Assembly: GCA_008360975.2 (NCBI GenBank)
Contig: CM039185.1
Span: 124,001-188,000 of the forward strand
From: Lichenostomus cassidix
Taxonomy: Eukaryota > Chordata > Aves > Passeriformes > Meliphagidae
Direction of reading: 5' to 3'
DNA length: 64,000 nucleotides
Below the pieces are notes generated by a model, which was given only the letters and a program-made list of their open reading frames with translations, searched no databases and was not told the DNA's origin. This document shows positions 48,701-59,234 of this stretch, one piece after another. Within the stretch, counting starts at the first letter, position 1; every line of letters begins with the position of its first letter. Position numbers and translations under genes: made by a program.

Positions 48701-51700
48701 GGGCGAGAGGAGAGCGATGCCTGGCCCCCCCGGAGAGGTTTCATCCCGGTGAGTAACTCCCTATGGGACTGTGCTGGGGAACAGCACTGGCACCCCCTTG
48801 CACCCCTGGAATGTGACCCTGGGTTGGGGTGCAGAGTACTGTGCCCCCATTGGCCCTGCAGATCTCCTGCATGGTTTTTGCACGTGGATGAAGTTGGGAC
48901 AGAGGTGCTGGGGAGGGGGAATTCACACTTCCTCCCCCCCCCCACACAGGAATTTCCTCAGGATGAGTGGGAACCACCTGCAATAACCAGGAAAGTCAGC
49001 CAGTCCATCAGGTGAGCCTATGCCAGATGCCAGGGTACTGGATGTGTGTGCCACTTGGTAGGGACCTCCGCCAGGGCGATGTGGGGACTGGCATGATTTT
49101 GGTTGGGGATGTACAAAGCACCTCCCGTATTGTCTTGGCCATGCTGGGCATGGTGCCCCTTGAGGCGGGAGGGGGCATGCAGGGCAAGGGGGTGTGAGGA
49201 GGTGTCCACAGCAAAGGTGATCCCTCCAGAGGTCTGGGGCCATCTCCAGGGGTCTGTGCCCAGTGGAAAAGCCTGGGCTTCTCCCAGCAGTGCGACTGGA
49301 TGACTAGCTGGGGTAGATGAGGCAGGGCCTGAACTGCCAGATGAGTGACTGTGTGGGGGGGGACGGTTGCCTCCTTCTCTTCCTAGTGATCTCTCCCGCT
49401 ACCCACTGGGCTTCCCAAGGCTTGGCTCCTTCCACACCTGCCTTGAGAGCACCGAACCAGAGTGGCCACCCTGCTACCGGGCCACATCCACACATGACCT
49501 CTTGTGGGATAGTGACTGCCTGGCCCACACCCCTGAGAGCCCGCCGGATCCACTGCACCGCCCACTGCGGGGCAGAGCCTTCTCTGAGAGTCACCTCAAC
49601 CTGGAACATGCCAGCTCCTGGGGCCGTGACAGGAAGGACCTTTCCCATGCCAAGCTGGACCCTCCAAGCATCCCCAAAAGGAAGGGCCCTCCACCTCCCC
49701 GCCCACCTCCCCCGAACTGGGAGAAGTACAGGCAGCGCCGGGCATCCCGGCACCTGCCAGATAGTGCTGGGCATGGCTCTGCATTCTCTGCTGCCCCGGT
49801 GCCAATCTGCAGCATTTCTGAGGCAGTGAGGGAGCGGTCACAGAGCCTCACCAGGGAGCAGGAAGGCCAGTCCTGGGGGCACACTGCTCGTCCTCCCGCT
49901 CCACCAGGCGCCTGGCCCCGACCTGAGCTCCCCAGGTCATTCTGCAGGACTCCTGGGCCCGATGCTGCCAACGCTGAGATTTGCAGGCAAGTGCTGCCAT
50001 GGCATGGGGGTGGGAGTGAGGCTGTGGGCACAGCCTGGACACATGAGGGGCTTTTATGGGCATGTGGCCCCTTGTACCCTGTGTCAAAGTATCCTAATCC
50101 ACCCCTTGGAGCACCCTGTGGGATTTTTTTGCATTGTGGGGTGTCCCTGACCTCTTTCCCTGGGATGGTCATAGCCCTGAGTGTCCCTGTCCCCATGGGT
50201 GGGCAGGGGAGCTGACATGCTCTGGGTGGGTGTTGGCAGGCTGTCAGGGGCTGGGGAGAAGCGGACGAAGATGAAGCAGCCCTGGGAGATGGAGGAGCAG
50301 CCCCAAAGGCTCGTCCAGAACCATGAGCAGGGCTGTGCCAGTCCCCGAGGGGTGGGTGAGTGCTCCCTGTCCCTGCATTCTGGCCCTGGCCCTGCCCTGC
50401 CAGAGGCACTGAAGCCCAGTCCTGGGGCAGTGGAGGGGGTGAGCTGCCAGGACAGCCGGCCCCAGCCCCGCTACATGGACTCCGAGGAGCAGCTGTGGGA
50501 CGTGACTGTCAGGGACCATTCCAGGGCTAGTGTCCTGGCCCCCTGCCCTGGCACCACCACTGAGGCGATGGTGACAGGGGAGCAGCAGGCCTGGCGGAAG
50601 TGTCTCCAGCAGGACTGGCACCTGGAGGCTCTGGCACAGGACAGGTAGGGCTGGCATGGCAATGGGCCCCGTGCCAAGGACAGCCTTACACCCCCAGTGC
50701 TTACCCCTGTTCCCCCCAGGCAAGGTTTTGAGCCTGTCTCGCTGCCTCCCAGGAGTGCTGTCAGCTCCAGCTTCCCAGTACACTACAGTGTTGCAGTGGG
50801 CAAAGCCGAGCCACTCAACAAGGTGAAGGCACTGCCGGAGGTAGTGGAGGGGAGTTCGGAGGATGAGGAGGAGGTGGACCACGAGCTGGTGGAGAAGAAG
50901 GTACAGACACTGCTGGGGACAACACCCTCATGGTTCCCCACTGCCCTTGCCAGGTGCTCGTGGAGACTGGGGGCATTTCTGGGTTGTCACAGGGACTGAG
51001 GCATCATTAGTTGCTCATGGGAGCTGGGGACATTGCCAGGCACTCACGGGCATGGGGGTCATTGCTGGATGCTTGCAGGGACCAGGAACATTGGTACATG
51101 CTCACACAGGGTTGGGATATTGCCAGATGTCTGCAAGGACCCAGGGGCATTTTCAGGTGCTTGTGGGATGTGGCAGTCTTATCAGATGCTCATGGGGACC
51201 AGCGGCATTTCCAGATGCTCGGTGCTTGCAGGGGCTGGGCTCTTCCCAGATGCCCACAGGGACCAGGGGAATCCACTAGATGTATGCGGAGTCTGAGTCA
51301 TTGACAGATTCTTGCAGGGACTGGGGATTGCCAGTAGCTCATGGGAATCAAGGGTACCACAAGGTTCTTGTGTTCTGTAGGCCCCAGCACAGAATTCCTG
51401 CACCTCTGTGCTGGTCCCCTGATCCCATGGGGAGTGGCCCCAGTTACACCTGACCCCTTTGCTCTGGCAGCTGCAGCTGATTGAAAGCCTGAGCCGCAAG
51501 CTGGTGGTGCTGCAGGAGGCACAACGGGGGTTGCAGGACGACATCAGTGCCAATGGGGCACTGGGTGAGGACGTGGCTGCCCGCCTGCAAGCCCTCTGCA
51601 CCCCAGGGGAGTTTGACAAGTACCGCCTCTTCGTGGGTGACCTGGACAAGGTGGTCAACCTCCTGCTCTCCCTCTCGGGGCGCCTGGCCCGGGTGGAAAC

Positions 51701-52089
51701 TGCGCTGGGCAGCCTGGGGCCGCACGCCCCTGCTGAAGACAAGGTGGGCATGGGGCAGGGGTCCTACACCCATGAGGTTTTGGAGTGTGAGATGCCAACA
51801 TCGCCCTTCTCGCCCACAGCTGGCCCTGCGGGAGAAGCAGCGGCTGCTGGTGGCACAGCTGGAGGATGCCAAAGAGCTGAAGGAGCATGTGGGGCGGCGG
51901 GAGGAGGCAGTGGGTGCCATGGTGGCGCGGTATCTGCCTGCTGAGCACCTCCAGGACTACCAGCACTTCGTCAAGATGAAGTCGGCCCTCATTGCTGAGC
52001 AGCGAGAGCTGGAGGAGAAGATCAAGCTGGGCCAGGAGCAGCTCAGGTGCCTGCGTGAGAGTCTTGGCCAGGCCTCCAAGGGCTGCTAG
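41417..52089 (+). CDS. SHROOM4: Shroom family member 4, complete
   Basis: Actin-associated scaffold that recruits Rho kinase to contract the cell cortex (family knowledge). Ten coding exons join in phase: 41417-41542, 44869-45020, 46135-46266, 46756-48748, 48950-49011, 49387-49986, 50240-50644, 50720-50900, 51471-51743, 51820-52089. Total about 1,397 residues (human 1,493). An N-terminal PDZ domain (exons 1-2, [25 protein letters not shown]) is followed by a long disordered middle and a C-terminal ASD2 coiled coil (exons 8-10, [40 protein letters not shown]), ending [13 protein letters not shown]. As expected for SHROOM4, no ASD1 is seen. The poly-Gln/poly-Glu tract of the human protein is absent. 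Intron 6 uses a GC donor; intron 4 is open in frame. BMP15 lies upstream on the opposite strand. Confidence 0.96.
44869..45020 (+). CDS. SHROOM4: SHROOM4 exon 2 (second half of PDZ)
   Basis: Starts [20 protein letters not shown] after CACCCAG and ends IVRR at CGCAG|GTTGGC, phase 2. Nearly identical in kind to the human PDZ half. Confidence 0.93.
45271..45308 (+). repeat. (CCTG)n microsatellite in SHROOM4 intron 2
   Basis: About eight CCTG/CTTG units with one interruption. Confidence 0.7.
46756..48748 (+). CDS. SHROOM4: SHROOM4 large central exon 4
   Basis: 1,993 nt. Begins [24 protein letters not shown] sequence and includes [58 protein letters not shown] and [14 protein letters not shown], all of which have human SHROOM4 counterparts. 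A Cys/His-rich patch ([17 protein letters not shown]) lies near its end. The high G+C opens long frames in other phases, which I treat as shadows. Confidence 0.92.
48749..48949 (+). other. SHROOM4: SHROOM4 intron 4, 201 nt and open in frame
   Basis: Bounded by CCG|GTGAGT and a C-rich tract ending ACACAG. The length is a multiple of three and no in-frame stop occurs, so retention would add 67 residues. Confidence 0.75.
49387..49986 (+). CDS. SHROOM4: SHROOM4 exon 6, proline-rich, GC donor
   Basis: Starts [10 protein letters not shown] after TTCCTAG. It holds [12 protein letters not shown] and the proline run [18 protein letters not shown], as in human. The in-frame 3' edge is TGCAG|GCAAGT, joining exon 7 at 50240 (GCAG|G CTG TCA). 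The GT four bases on would put exon 7 in a frame that stops at TGA after about 30 codons. Confidence 0.88.
50720..52089 (+). CDS. SHROOM4: SHROOM4 ASD2 region, exons 8-10
   Basis: Exons 50720-50900, 51471-51743 and 51820-52089. The Apx/Shrm domain 2 coiled coil binds Rho kinase (ROCK). [50 protein letters not shown] and [20 protein letters not shown] are near-invariant family segments. Stop TAG at 52087-52089. Confidence 0.93.
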
Positions 52090-53440
52090 CCCCCTACTCA
52101 GCCTCCCTCCAGGATCCTGGGTGTGGTCCTAGTTTGCTGCCGAAGTGGATCCAGCTCCTTGTGGGCTCTCCATGTCTGTTCGTCTGTCCACCCCCCTGCC
52201 TTTTATTTATTTTTCTGGTTTACCAAGCAGGGGAGGGGCTACCAGTCCAGGTGCCAATGGGCTATTGTGCCACAGAGCTGTCATGGGTTCTGTGTCCACT
52301 CAGCAGCCTGTGGCCCAGTAAGACCAGATGGATGGATGCTTCCACCACCCTCATGGGTCCTTCTGTGCCCATGGGAGTCCCTTCAACTTGTCCTGGACAC
52401 CAGTGCCTGTCTTGTATTCGGTGCTGCACCACATGCCTTAAACACTCTCCAGCTACCTTGGGGCCTATTCATGTTGCACCTGAAAGGGTTAAACCATGCT
52501 CGCCCTCTGTCATGACTGTTTGTCCGGCTCTGTCCATCTGTCCGATGGGAACTGAAGGAATTTCAGCGCCAGCATCCTTTTCCTCCCCATTGTGTCAGAA
52601 ACAATGGTCCTGGCCAGCAGGCTCTTAACCCACTCCCTGCTGGCTGAGGACCACAGGGGTCTGAGGTGGTGCCAGTAGGTGCTGTGTACCAGCTGTGTAC
52701 CCCATGCCAGTAGGGCATGGGGCTCTGGGACCAGTCCACTGAGGCCTACAGCTGCCCTATGTCACCAGTGCTGTTGGCATGGAGACAACCAAGTCTCATC
52801 CAGCCCTCACCTGCAGCTTCTAGCACAACACCAGAAGTGATTAATAGAGGAAAAACCACATTAAGGACAAAACGGGGTATCTGTCCCCTCTGTGCTGCAA
52901 CAGCTCCAAATAGCACTTGGATGTCACCCCCTCACTGTCCACTTGTCTCCATGGCATGGAGAGGTGCCTTGATACTGATTTTGCACAGGGGTTTAACGCA
53001 ACCAGCAGGAGCTTGGTGCAGGGGGGTAAATGTTTTGGGGAGGGGGATGGGCTGCAGTGCTATGGGGTGGCCCCATAGCTGGAGAACTCAGCCCCAGGGT
53101 GCAGGCAGCACCCATGCCTCCCTGTGTGCCCCAGCAGCAGCCCGCCTGTCTTGCTGCCCCTGCTCTGGGCCACCCACAGCCTGTTAAACACTGCACCCCA
53201 CACCTGCCTGGCTGTACTGTAGGATGATGCCTGGCAGGAGTGGGGTCCTCAACATTCCCTCCATCTCAGCCACCCCCAGGGTCATTGCTAGGACCAAAGA
53301 TTGTACCGACTGGGGGCTGTGCTGCTGTCATGGTGGGGTTCAGCGCCTCTGCACAGGGCCATGTGCCGGAGGAGCTGCCAGTGCCTGCATGTTGCTGCGT
53401 GCCATTGTACCTCTCACATTAAAGCAGCAGCAGGAGCTGC
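52090..53440 (+). other. SHROOM4: SHROOM4 3' UTR
   Basis: About 1.35 kb after the stop with no further exon. ATTAAA at 53418-53423 is the best polyadenylation hexamer I can see. The AT-rich TTTATTTATTTTTC at about 52201 resembles an AU-rich element. Confidence 0.5.
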
Positions 53441-53739
53441 ACATCTGTCCCAGCTGTGTCTTGCATGGTTTGTCCCTAAGCCCCAACAAGTGGCACTGGA
53501 GAAGGGAGGGGCTAATTGCAGCTAGGATGAGCCAGCTCTTGGGAGCTCTCGGGAGCTGAATGCCCTCATGGCACAGGGGGCACCTGAAGTGCAGTTGTGG
53601 ACAGGGTGTCTTCTGCACGCAGTGGTCCTAGGGTGGGTCGGGGCACGAGGCAGTGCCTGAACCCTTCCCAGGGATACACGTAGGGGTCACAGCACTTGTG
53701 TGGTGGATGCAGCGTTTTCCCTGGCAATCTGCTACGGTA

Positions 53740-54070
53740 TTGCTGCTAGAGCTTTCGGGGCAGCCCCGGAGAGGGGGTGGCCGTGCTCGGAGGCGTGTTG
53801 CAGTGCTGCTGCTGCTGGGCCTGTTCCGGGGTGCCCCGATTCAGGGCGGTGCGGCAGGGTGGTGCCCAGTGCTTTTTCTGGGGACTCTGCTCGCCGGTCG
53901 CACGGAGCGGTTCGGGCGGCCGCTGGGCGGCGCCAGCCCTCGCGCGGAGCTCACGCGTACAGGCGGGCGCGGGAGGAGAGGTGTGCGCGGGCACGCGCGC
54001 GGGGGTGGGCAGAGGCGCGCGGCGACGTGCGCGTGCACAGATGTTGGGATGGGACGCCGGGGATGCTCCA
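53740..54070. promoter_or_regulatory. Orphan CpG-rich block
   Basis: A short CpG-dense block with CGGGCGGC and GCGCGCG runs, 300 bp past the SHROOM4 polyadenylation signal. No exon with a known product is visible. It could be a distal promoter, an unannotated non-coding gene start, or simply part of the neighbouring GT-rich array. Confidence 0.4.
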
Positions 54071-54620
54071 GAGCGAGTCCGTGCGTTTGAGCACAAGTGC
54101 ACGGGGCGAGTGTGAGTGTAGGCGAGTGCACAATGGGATACACACGTGCACGCGCATGGGAGTGTGTAGGCGCGTGGCCGGAAGTATGTGGAATGCGAGC
54201 ATGTGGCTGCACAGGGATACAGGCGCGTGCACGTCAGTGCACACAAGTGGACACATGCACGCACAGGTGGATGTGGGCACAGGCATATGAGTGCACACAG
54301 CTGAACACTTATATAGGTGAACACATGCACACGCCTGTGAACACACATGTTCACATAGCTGAACACTCACTATATGTGTGAGCACATGTGCACAGGGCAC
54401 AGGGAGGGGCACAGCCCCGTGCTGCTGCTCACAAGCACTAATGGTGCATGACTGCACATGCAGGTGAACACACACACGAGGGAACTTGTCCTCTGTATGA
54501 TGTGCACATGTGAATGCATGCACACGTGTGCACATGCAAGTGAGCAAATGAACACATGGGTGAATACGTGCACATGTGTGTGCGTTCACAGGGCCACTTG
54601 TGCAAGCCCTTGCATATGGA
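54030..54620 (+). repeat. GT/CA-rich degenerate array
   Basis: Long alternating purine-pyrimidine stretch of ACACATGCAC, GTGCACACAAGTG and ACACATGTTCACA-type units. Similar in composition and unit style to the arrays at 30.7-32.6 kb and 56.3-57.1 kb. Confidence 0.75.
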
Positions 54621-54753
54621 TAACTGTGGGCACAGGGAAACTGCCCCATGACCCATTCAAAACCCCACTGCCCCTCTATGCAGCTCCAGCTGCTGCCAGA
54701 TAGGACCATCAGCCCAAGGCATAGGGGCATGGCCAGGTTGTTGGGTACTGGGG

Positions 54754-55018
54754 TGTCACTGTTGAGCCGCTAGCAGAGAAAAAGACCTGGATTCTCAGCG
54801 TGGCAAGAAAAAAGAGAGCTTTATTGTTTTGATTGCAACTTATATAGACTTTTCAGAGGTCACCCAGATTGGTCAGTCAGAAACCTCCCCCTGGGCCTGA
54901 TTGGCCAGGCCTGAACTGTCCAAATCTTGAGACACTGTTTTTAATAACATCCAAACTTTATCTTTGTTTATAAAACACAGGAGAAAAATTCTCATGGGAA
55001 AGACCTGTGCTAGCCACA
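54754..55018 (-). mobile_element. Solo LTR copy B (265 bp), inverted, 6-bp target duplication
   Basis: On the minus strand it starts TGTGGCTAGCACAGG and ends GCTCAACAGTGACA, matching copy A almost throughout. CTGGGG flanks it directly at 54748-54753 and again at 55019-55024. A TATATAAG box and an AATAAA are present in LTR orientation. Opposite orientation to 33761-34023. No internal genes. Confidence 0.9.
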
Positions 55019-55024
55019 CTGGGG

Positions 55025-55716
55025 CCCTCGGTGCTGGATGTGGCCATGGCACAGGGTGTCCTGGGAATCCCTCCATGGGACCCCAGAGGAGATGTAGGCT
55101 AGTGGGCCTGTCATAGTATTCAGGGTCCTATGTCTCCCAGAGATGCAAAAAGGACCCACAAAGGTGGGGTAGTCCCTGACCCTGGTGTCTGTCTCCCCAT
55201 TGCGATGATCTCTCCATGTTACAGATCCCAGATCTGTCCCATAATATCCCATACACCTGAGCTGGGGAAGGATGAGGACATGGCAGGTAGTGATGCTTTA
55301 ATGAGAGACCTCTGCTGCATGTGGGAGATAGGGAATCCTGAAGCATAAAAGTCCAAACCGCACAGTAGGCCCCCTTCGCTCCCACTGTCCTTTACAGCCC
55401 AAAGGGCCAAGCCATGCATTGGGAAGGGACAAGAGAGCCCTTCCTGTCCCTGGGCTGGGACAGCACGGCCTGTGAGGAAGTGGGGGACACAGGACGCTGC
55501 CAGCACGGAAAGCCCAGAGCAGCAGCAGGTGAGAGATGAGCACAGGGGCCCATGGGACACTATGGTGTGGAAAGTGAGGCCAGAACCTCTCTGCCTAGAT
55601 GTAGGCTGTTTGGTGGCACACCCCCATATGTGCATACATGTGTGTGTGCTCCAGCACACACTCCAGAGCATGTTGTATGCAATCACACCTCTAGGGGTAT
55701 CTTCAGGCATGCACGC
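55025..55716. other. Gene-free interval
   Basis: About 0.7 kb between LTR copy B and the CR1 fragment; no exon or repeat recognised. Confidence 0.5.
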
Positions 55717-56250
55717 CACAGAATCACACAAGGGTTTGGGTTGGGAGGGATCTTTGAAGGACATTCTTCTAACCCCCCGTGCCATGGGCAGGGACATCTT
55801 CCAGGGACATCAGGTTGCTCCAAGCCCTATCCAACCTGGCACTGAACACTTCCAGAGATGGGTCAGCCACTGCTTCTCTGGGCAACCTCTGCCAGTGCAT
55901 CACCACCTTCACGATAAAGGATTTCCTCTTTCTATCTAACACAACCACATCACAGGTCACTTTAAAACTGTTGCCCCTTGTACTGTCTTGACATGCCCTG
56001 TGAAAAACTCTCCTTTTGGAACCCCTTTGATAGACTGAAATGCTACTCTAAGGTCTCCCAGGAGCCTTGTCTTCTCCAGGCTGAACAACCCATCTCACAG
56101 TCTGTCTCCATAGCAGATGGTTTTCAGCCCTCAGAGTATCTCTGTGGTCTTCTCTTGACCTGCTCCAACAGCTCCAAAATCTCTTTGTGCTGGAGACCCC
56201 AGAGCTGGAGCCAGCACTCCTGGGCATCTGACCAGAGCAAAGCAGGAGAA
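55717..56250 (-). mobile_element. CR1 LINE 3' fragment (~530 bp)
   Basis: Read on the plus strand it shows the reverse complement of the CR1 3' region: GAATCACACAAGGGTTTGGG, CCATGGGCAGGGACATCTTC, CAACCTGGCACTGAACACTT, GGTCTCCCAGGAGCCTTGTC, TTCTCCAGGCTGAACAACCC and CCCAGAGCTGGAGCCAG. The element therefore lies on the minus strand and is truncated at its 5' end. Confidence 0.93.
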
Positions 56251-56319
56251 ACTCCCTCCTTCCCCCATGCTGCTGCCCACCCTGCTGGGGATGCACTCAG
56301 GACATGGGTGGCTTTCCAG

Positions 56320-57065
56320 GCTGCCGGCACATGTTTGTGTGCATATGGAAGTGTGTGTGCAAGTAAGTGTGTGGAGGCATCTGTGTGTTCTTGGCCATGC
56401 CTCCATGTGTCGCCATATGCCCATATGGTTGCATGGCAATGGTGCACATGCTCACCTGTGCCTGGGGTGTGCATGTGGATATATGCACAAAAATGTGTGC
56501 AGCCACGGTGTGAATGCTCATCATGCTAGCCACGTGCCTGCCCTTGTCCATGCGGGGAACGCACAAAAATGTGCACAGTTGCAGCGCATGTGCTCACCCA
56601 TGCCCACACACATCTATGTGCTTGCACATGGCATATGTGCTTTCCCATGCCTGGGGTGTGCAGGCTTGTGCATGTGACCTGTGACCACACATATGGGCAG
56701 GGAAACCGTGCATGTGCCTGCCTGTGCATATGCCTGTGTGGATGGCGTACACACATGTGCGTGGCTGCGCCCACGTGGGTGGTGCACTGCAGTGGTGCAT
56801 GTGCTCTCCGATGCCCGTGCATGTGCCCATGTGAGTGGAACATCCGTTTGTGCACGGTGGCAGTGCGCGTGCACGCCCATGCCTGAGCCGTGCCTGCCCG
56901 TGCACGTGTGATCGTGTGCACACGTATGTGCATGGCGGCAGTGTGTGTGTGTGCGTGCAGCAGTGTGCACACGTATGTGCTCGGTGGCGGTGGGTGTGAG
57001 CGCTCCCGCTGGGTGTACCCGCTGTGCCCCCGTGGGGCGAAGCGCACACGTGTGTGCACGTGCTC
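56320..57065 (+). repeat. GTG/CATG-rich degenerate array upstream of the DGK gene
   Basis: Units such as GTGCATGTGC, GTGTGCACACGTATGTG and CCCATGCCTG recur irregularly, with some longer-period structure (GTGCACGGTGGCAGTGCG). CpG content rises to the right as it merges with the CpG island. Confidence 0.75.
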
Positions 57066-57678
57066 TCCCGTGCCCGCGCGGGTGCCGCACACGGAGGCGC
57101 GCGGAGGCGCGCGGGTGCCCGCCGTGCCCGCATGCTCGGGGCCGTGCGTGGGCCGCCCGCGCCGCGCAGCAGCGCCCGCCGCGCCGAGCAGGCCGGGGCT
57201 TGCGGCAGGGGCAGGGCCGTGGCCGCCTGCGGAGGCACGTCCCGACAGGTCCGGGGGGGCTGCAGACGGCGGGCGGGGGCCGGAGAAAGAGCGACCTTGC
57301 ACCAGCGGCGGCGGCGGCTCGGGTCGTGCAAGGTGTGTGCGGGGCGGTGGGCGCTCCGCCTTCCCCCGCTTGGGCGTGCTGCGGGATGCTCGGCGGAGAT
57401 CCGGCACCCGGCGGCCGTGAGGCTGGAGGAGGCAATGCGTCCAGGGAGAGGGGGAGTCAGCAGCGCTGCCCTCGCTCTCCCCGTTTTTCCTCTCCGCAAC
57501 GCTTGTTGCTGCGCGGAGAGAGGGCACCGCAGTTGCCGGCAGCCGCGGGGAAGGGGGAGGGCGCGGCGGAGCCGGCCCGCGGTAGATGCGTGGGGCCCGG
57601 CACTGCGCCGTGGGGTGCCCTCCGCCACCCACGGTCCGGGCACGGCAGCCCTGCAGCCGTCCAGGCTCGCTCGTCCAG
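57060..57678 (+). promoter_or_regulatory. CpG island with probable 5' non-coding exon of DGK gene
   Basis: CpG-dense sequence ends in a strong donor GTCCAG|GTAGGT at 57678/57679. Since the next exon (58315) begins untranslated and carries the ATG, this is best read as a 5' UTR exon. Its transcription start is not determined. Confidence 0.5.
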
Positions 57679-58314
57679 GTAGGTGCCTCCCCAGCCCCTC
57701 CGCAGCCCTCGGGGCCGGCAGGGATGCCGTGGGAAGATGCTTCCCCTGCATGTGGGATCCCCACTCTCCCTCCTCCATCCCAGCCCACCAGAAGCCACCT
57801 GCTCGGGGCTGGCGACCCACGAGCGTGGGAGGTGCACCCATCCCTTCCCGCTTGCCGGAGCCAGACAAATGGTGGGGTCCAGCTGCTGCTTTTCATGGAG
57901 ATTCCTGTGCTGTCCCCTGTGCTGCAGGGCAGCCCAGCACCTCAGGGATGTGCCACAAGTGGAACTAGCACAGGCTGCAGGAAGGGGCTGCACCCCTCTA
58001 TGCACCAATGTACCAATGCCTGAGCATGGGGCAGCCACAGTCTCTTGCGCCCAAGCTAGGAACAGCATTGGGATGCCAGGTAGGCTGAGGAATAGCTGGG
58101 ACACTGAAAACAGCCAAGAAGAAAAACTTTGCTTGCAAGGATGCCACCGTGAGTGTTGTGCCTGGGTGAGGAAGCGCCATCTCCCTTGATTTCCAGGATT
58201 GCACCTCCCAGCTCTAGGCCTGCCCCATCCTCTAGGGTGGAGCCCTAGAGGATGAGGGGCATGCCTCCACTTTCAGGATTCTTCCTCCACTCCTGTGTGT
58301 CTTTGTCCTCTCAG

Positions 58315-58559
58315 GTCTGTCACAGGAGTCTGCAGAGCTCTGAGCCAAGCCAGGTGGGAAGATGGCTGAGAAACTGGTGCCTGGGGACCTGTTCTTGAGG
58401 AAGACCCGGGAATCAGTGTCATCTCTGGACTCGGACAAGCTGGCACCCATCTCACCCGAGGGGGGTGGTGAGGAGTCGTCCGACAGCGAGGGCGAGCAGG
58501 AGGACAGTTCCCACAAGCTTATCCGGAAGGTTTCCACCTCGGGGCAGATGAGAAGCAAG
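58315..58559 (+). CDS. DGKK: Type II diacylglycerol kinase, first coding exon (DGKK by synteny), partial
   Basis: Acceptor TCCTCTCAG, 47 nt of UTR, ATG at 58362, then 66 codons to AAG|GTCAGG in phase 0. The segment EESSDSEGEQEDSSHKLIRK VSTSGQ matches the residues just before the PH domain in the delta/eta/kappa (type II) DGKs, which phosphorylate diacylglycerol to phosphatidic acid. In human, DGKK is next to SHROOM4, so kappa is inferred; the sequence alone looks more like delta/eta, and human DGKK has a different repeat-rich N-terminus. I found no PH, C1 or catalytic exon before 64000. Confidence 0.75.
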
Positions 58560-59190
58560 GTCAGGGATATGGGGTGCTGGGGGTGAGGGGCTGGCTGGGT
58601 GTGGGGTCACTGCTGAGAACAGGACAGGGGAGTTTACCTTCCCCAGGGTACAAGGGTGTAAATTAGTACCAGGTTCCTGCTACTGGCGGACTTGACCCAG
58701 TCAGAGCTGGTAGGGTTGTGGTCCCCTGTGCCCTGCGGAAAAATGCAAACCCCACAGTGGTAGTGTCACCATTGGTCCTGTGGGGCTGTGAAGCGTGGAT
58801 TTTACCCCACCATTCAGGGACAGAGTCTCTCCCATGCCTGGACTGCCCCCACCACGTTGCCTTCATGCCGCATTTGTTCCTCTCACCTGTCCCTGGAAAA
58901 AGAGGACTCTTTTGGGGAGGCTCTGGGGCTGAGATTTAGGGTCATGTCAGTTCTGGAGGCTCGTGGGATCCCACACCCTGCTGCAGGCACTGTGTGTGCA
59001 GGGCTTGGTGGGTGACAAAATGGAACCTGCATCTTTTGTAGTGCCCCAGATTCATTTGGCTGTGCCAGCTCCCCTGCGGGCCCCATTCCCACAGATCCAG
59101 TCCCCAGTGGTGGTTTGCTGGATGGATGGGAACACCTCTGAGGTCAGATGTGACACTTGTACTTCCTGGCCACCGGCATGAGAGCAGCTG

Positions 59191-59234
59191 GTGGGTGTGT
59201 GCGTGCGTGCGTGCGTGCGTGTGTGTGTGTGTGA
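59191..59234 (+). repeat. (GCGT)n(GT)n microsatellite
   Basis: GTGTGTGCGTGCGTGCGTGC continuing into pure GT dinucleotides. A likely polymorphic site in the DGK intron. Confidence 0.85.

Noticed and set aside
47442..48752. 436-codon alternative-frame ORF inside SHROOM4 exon 4
   Set aside because: High G+C of the true frame suppresses stops in other phases; no known motif and no independent promoter or splice partner.
46667..49015. A single 782-codon frame over SHROOM4 exons 4-5
   Set aside because: It reads through intron 4 and starts at a GTG inside intron 3. Splice sites and homology show two exons instead.
56526..57896. 456- and 424-codon minus-strand frames over the DGK CpG island
   Set aside because: CpG-island and repeat shadows (Pro/Arg/Ala-rich, then His/Thr/Cys-rich) without motifs.
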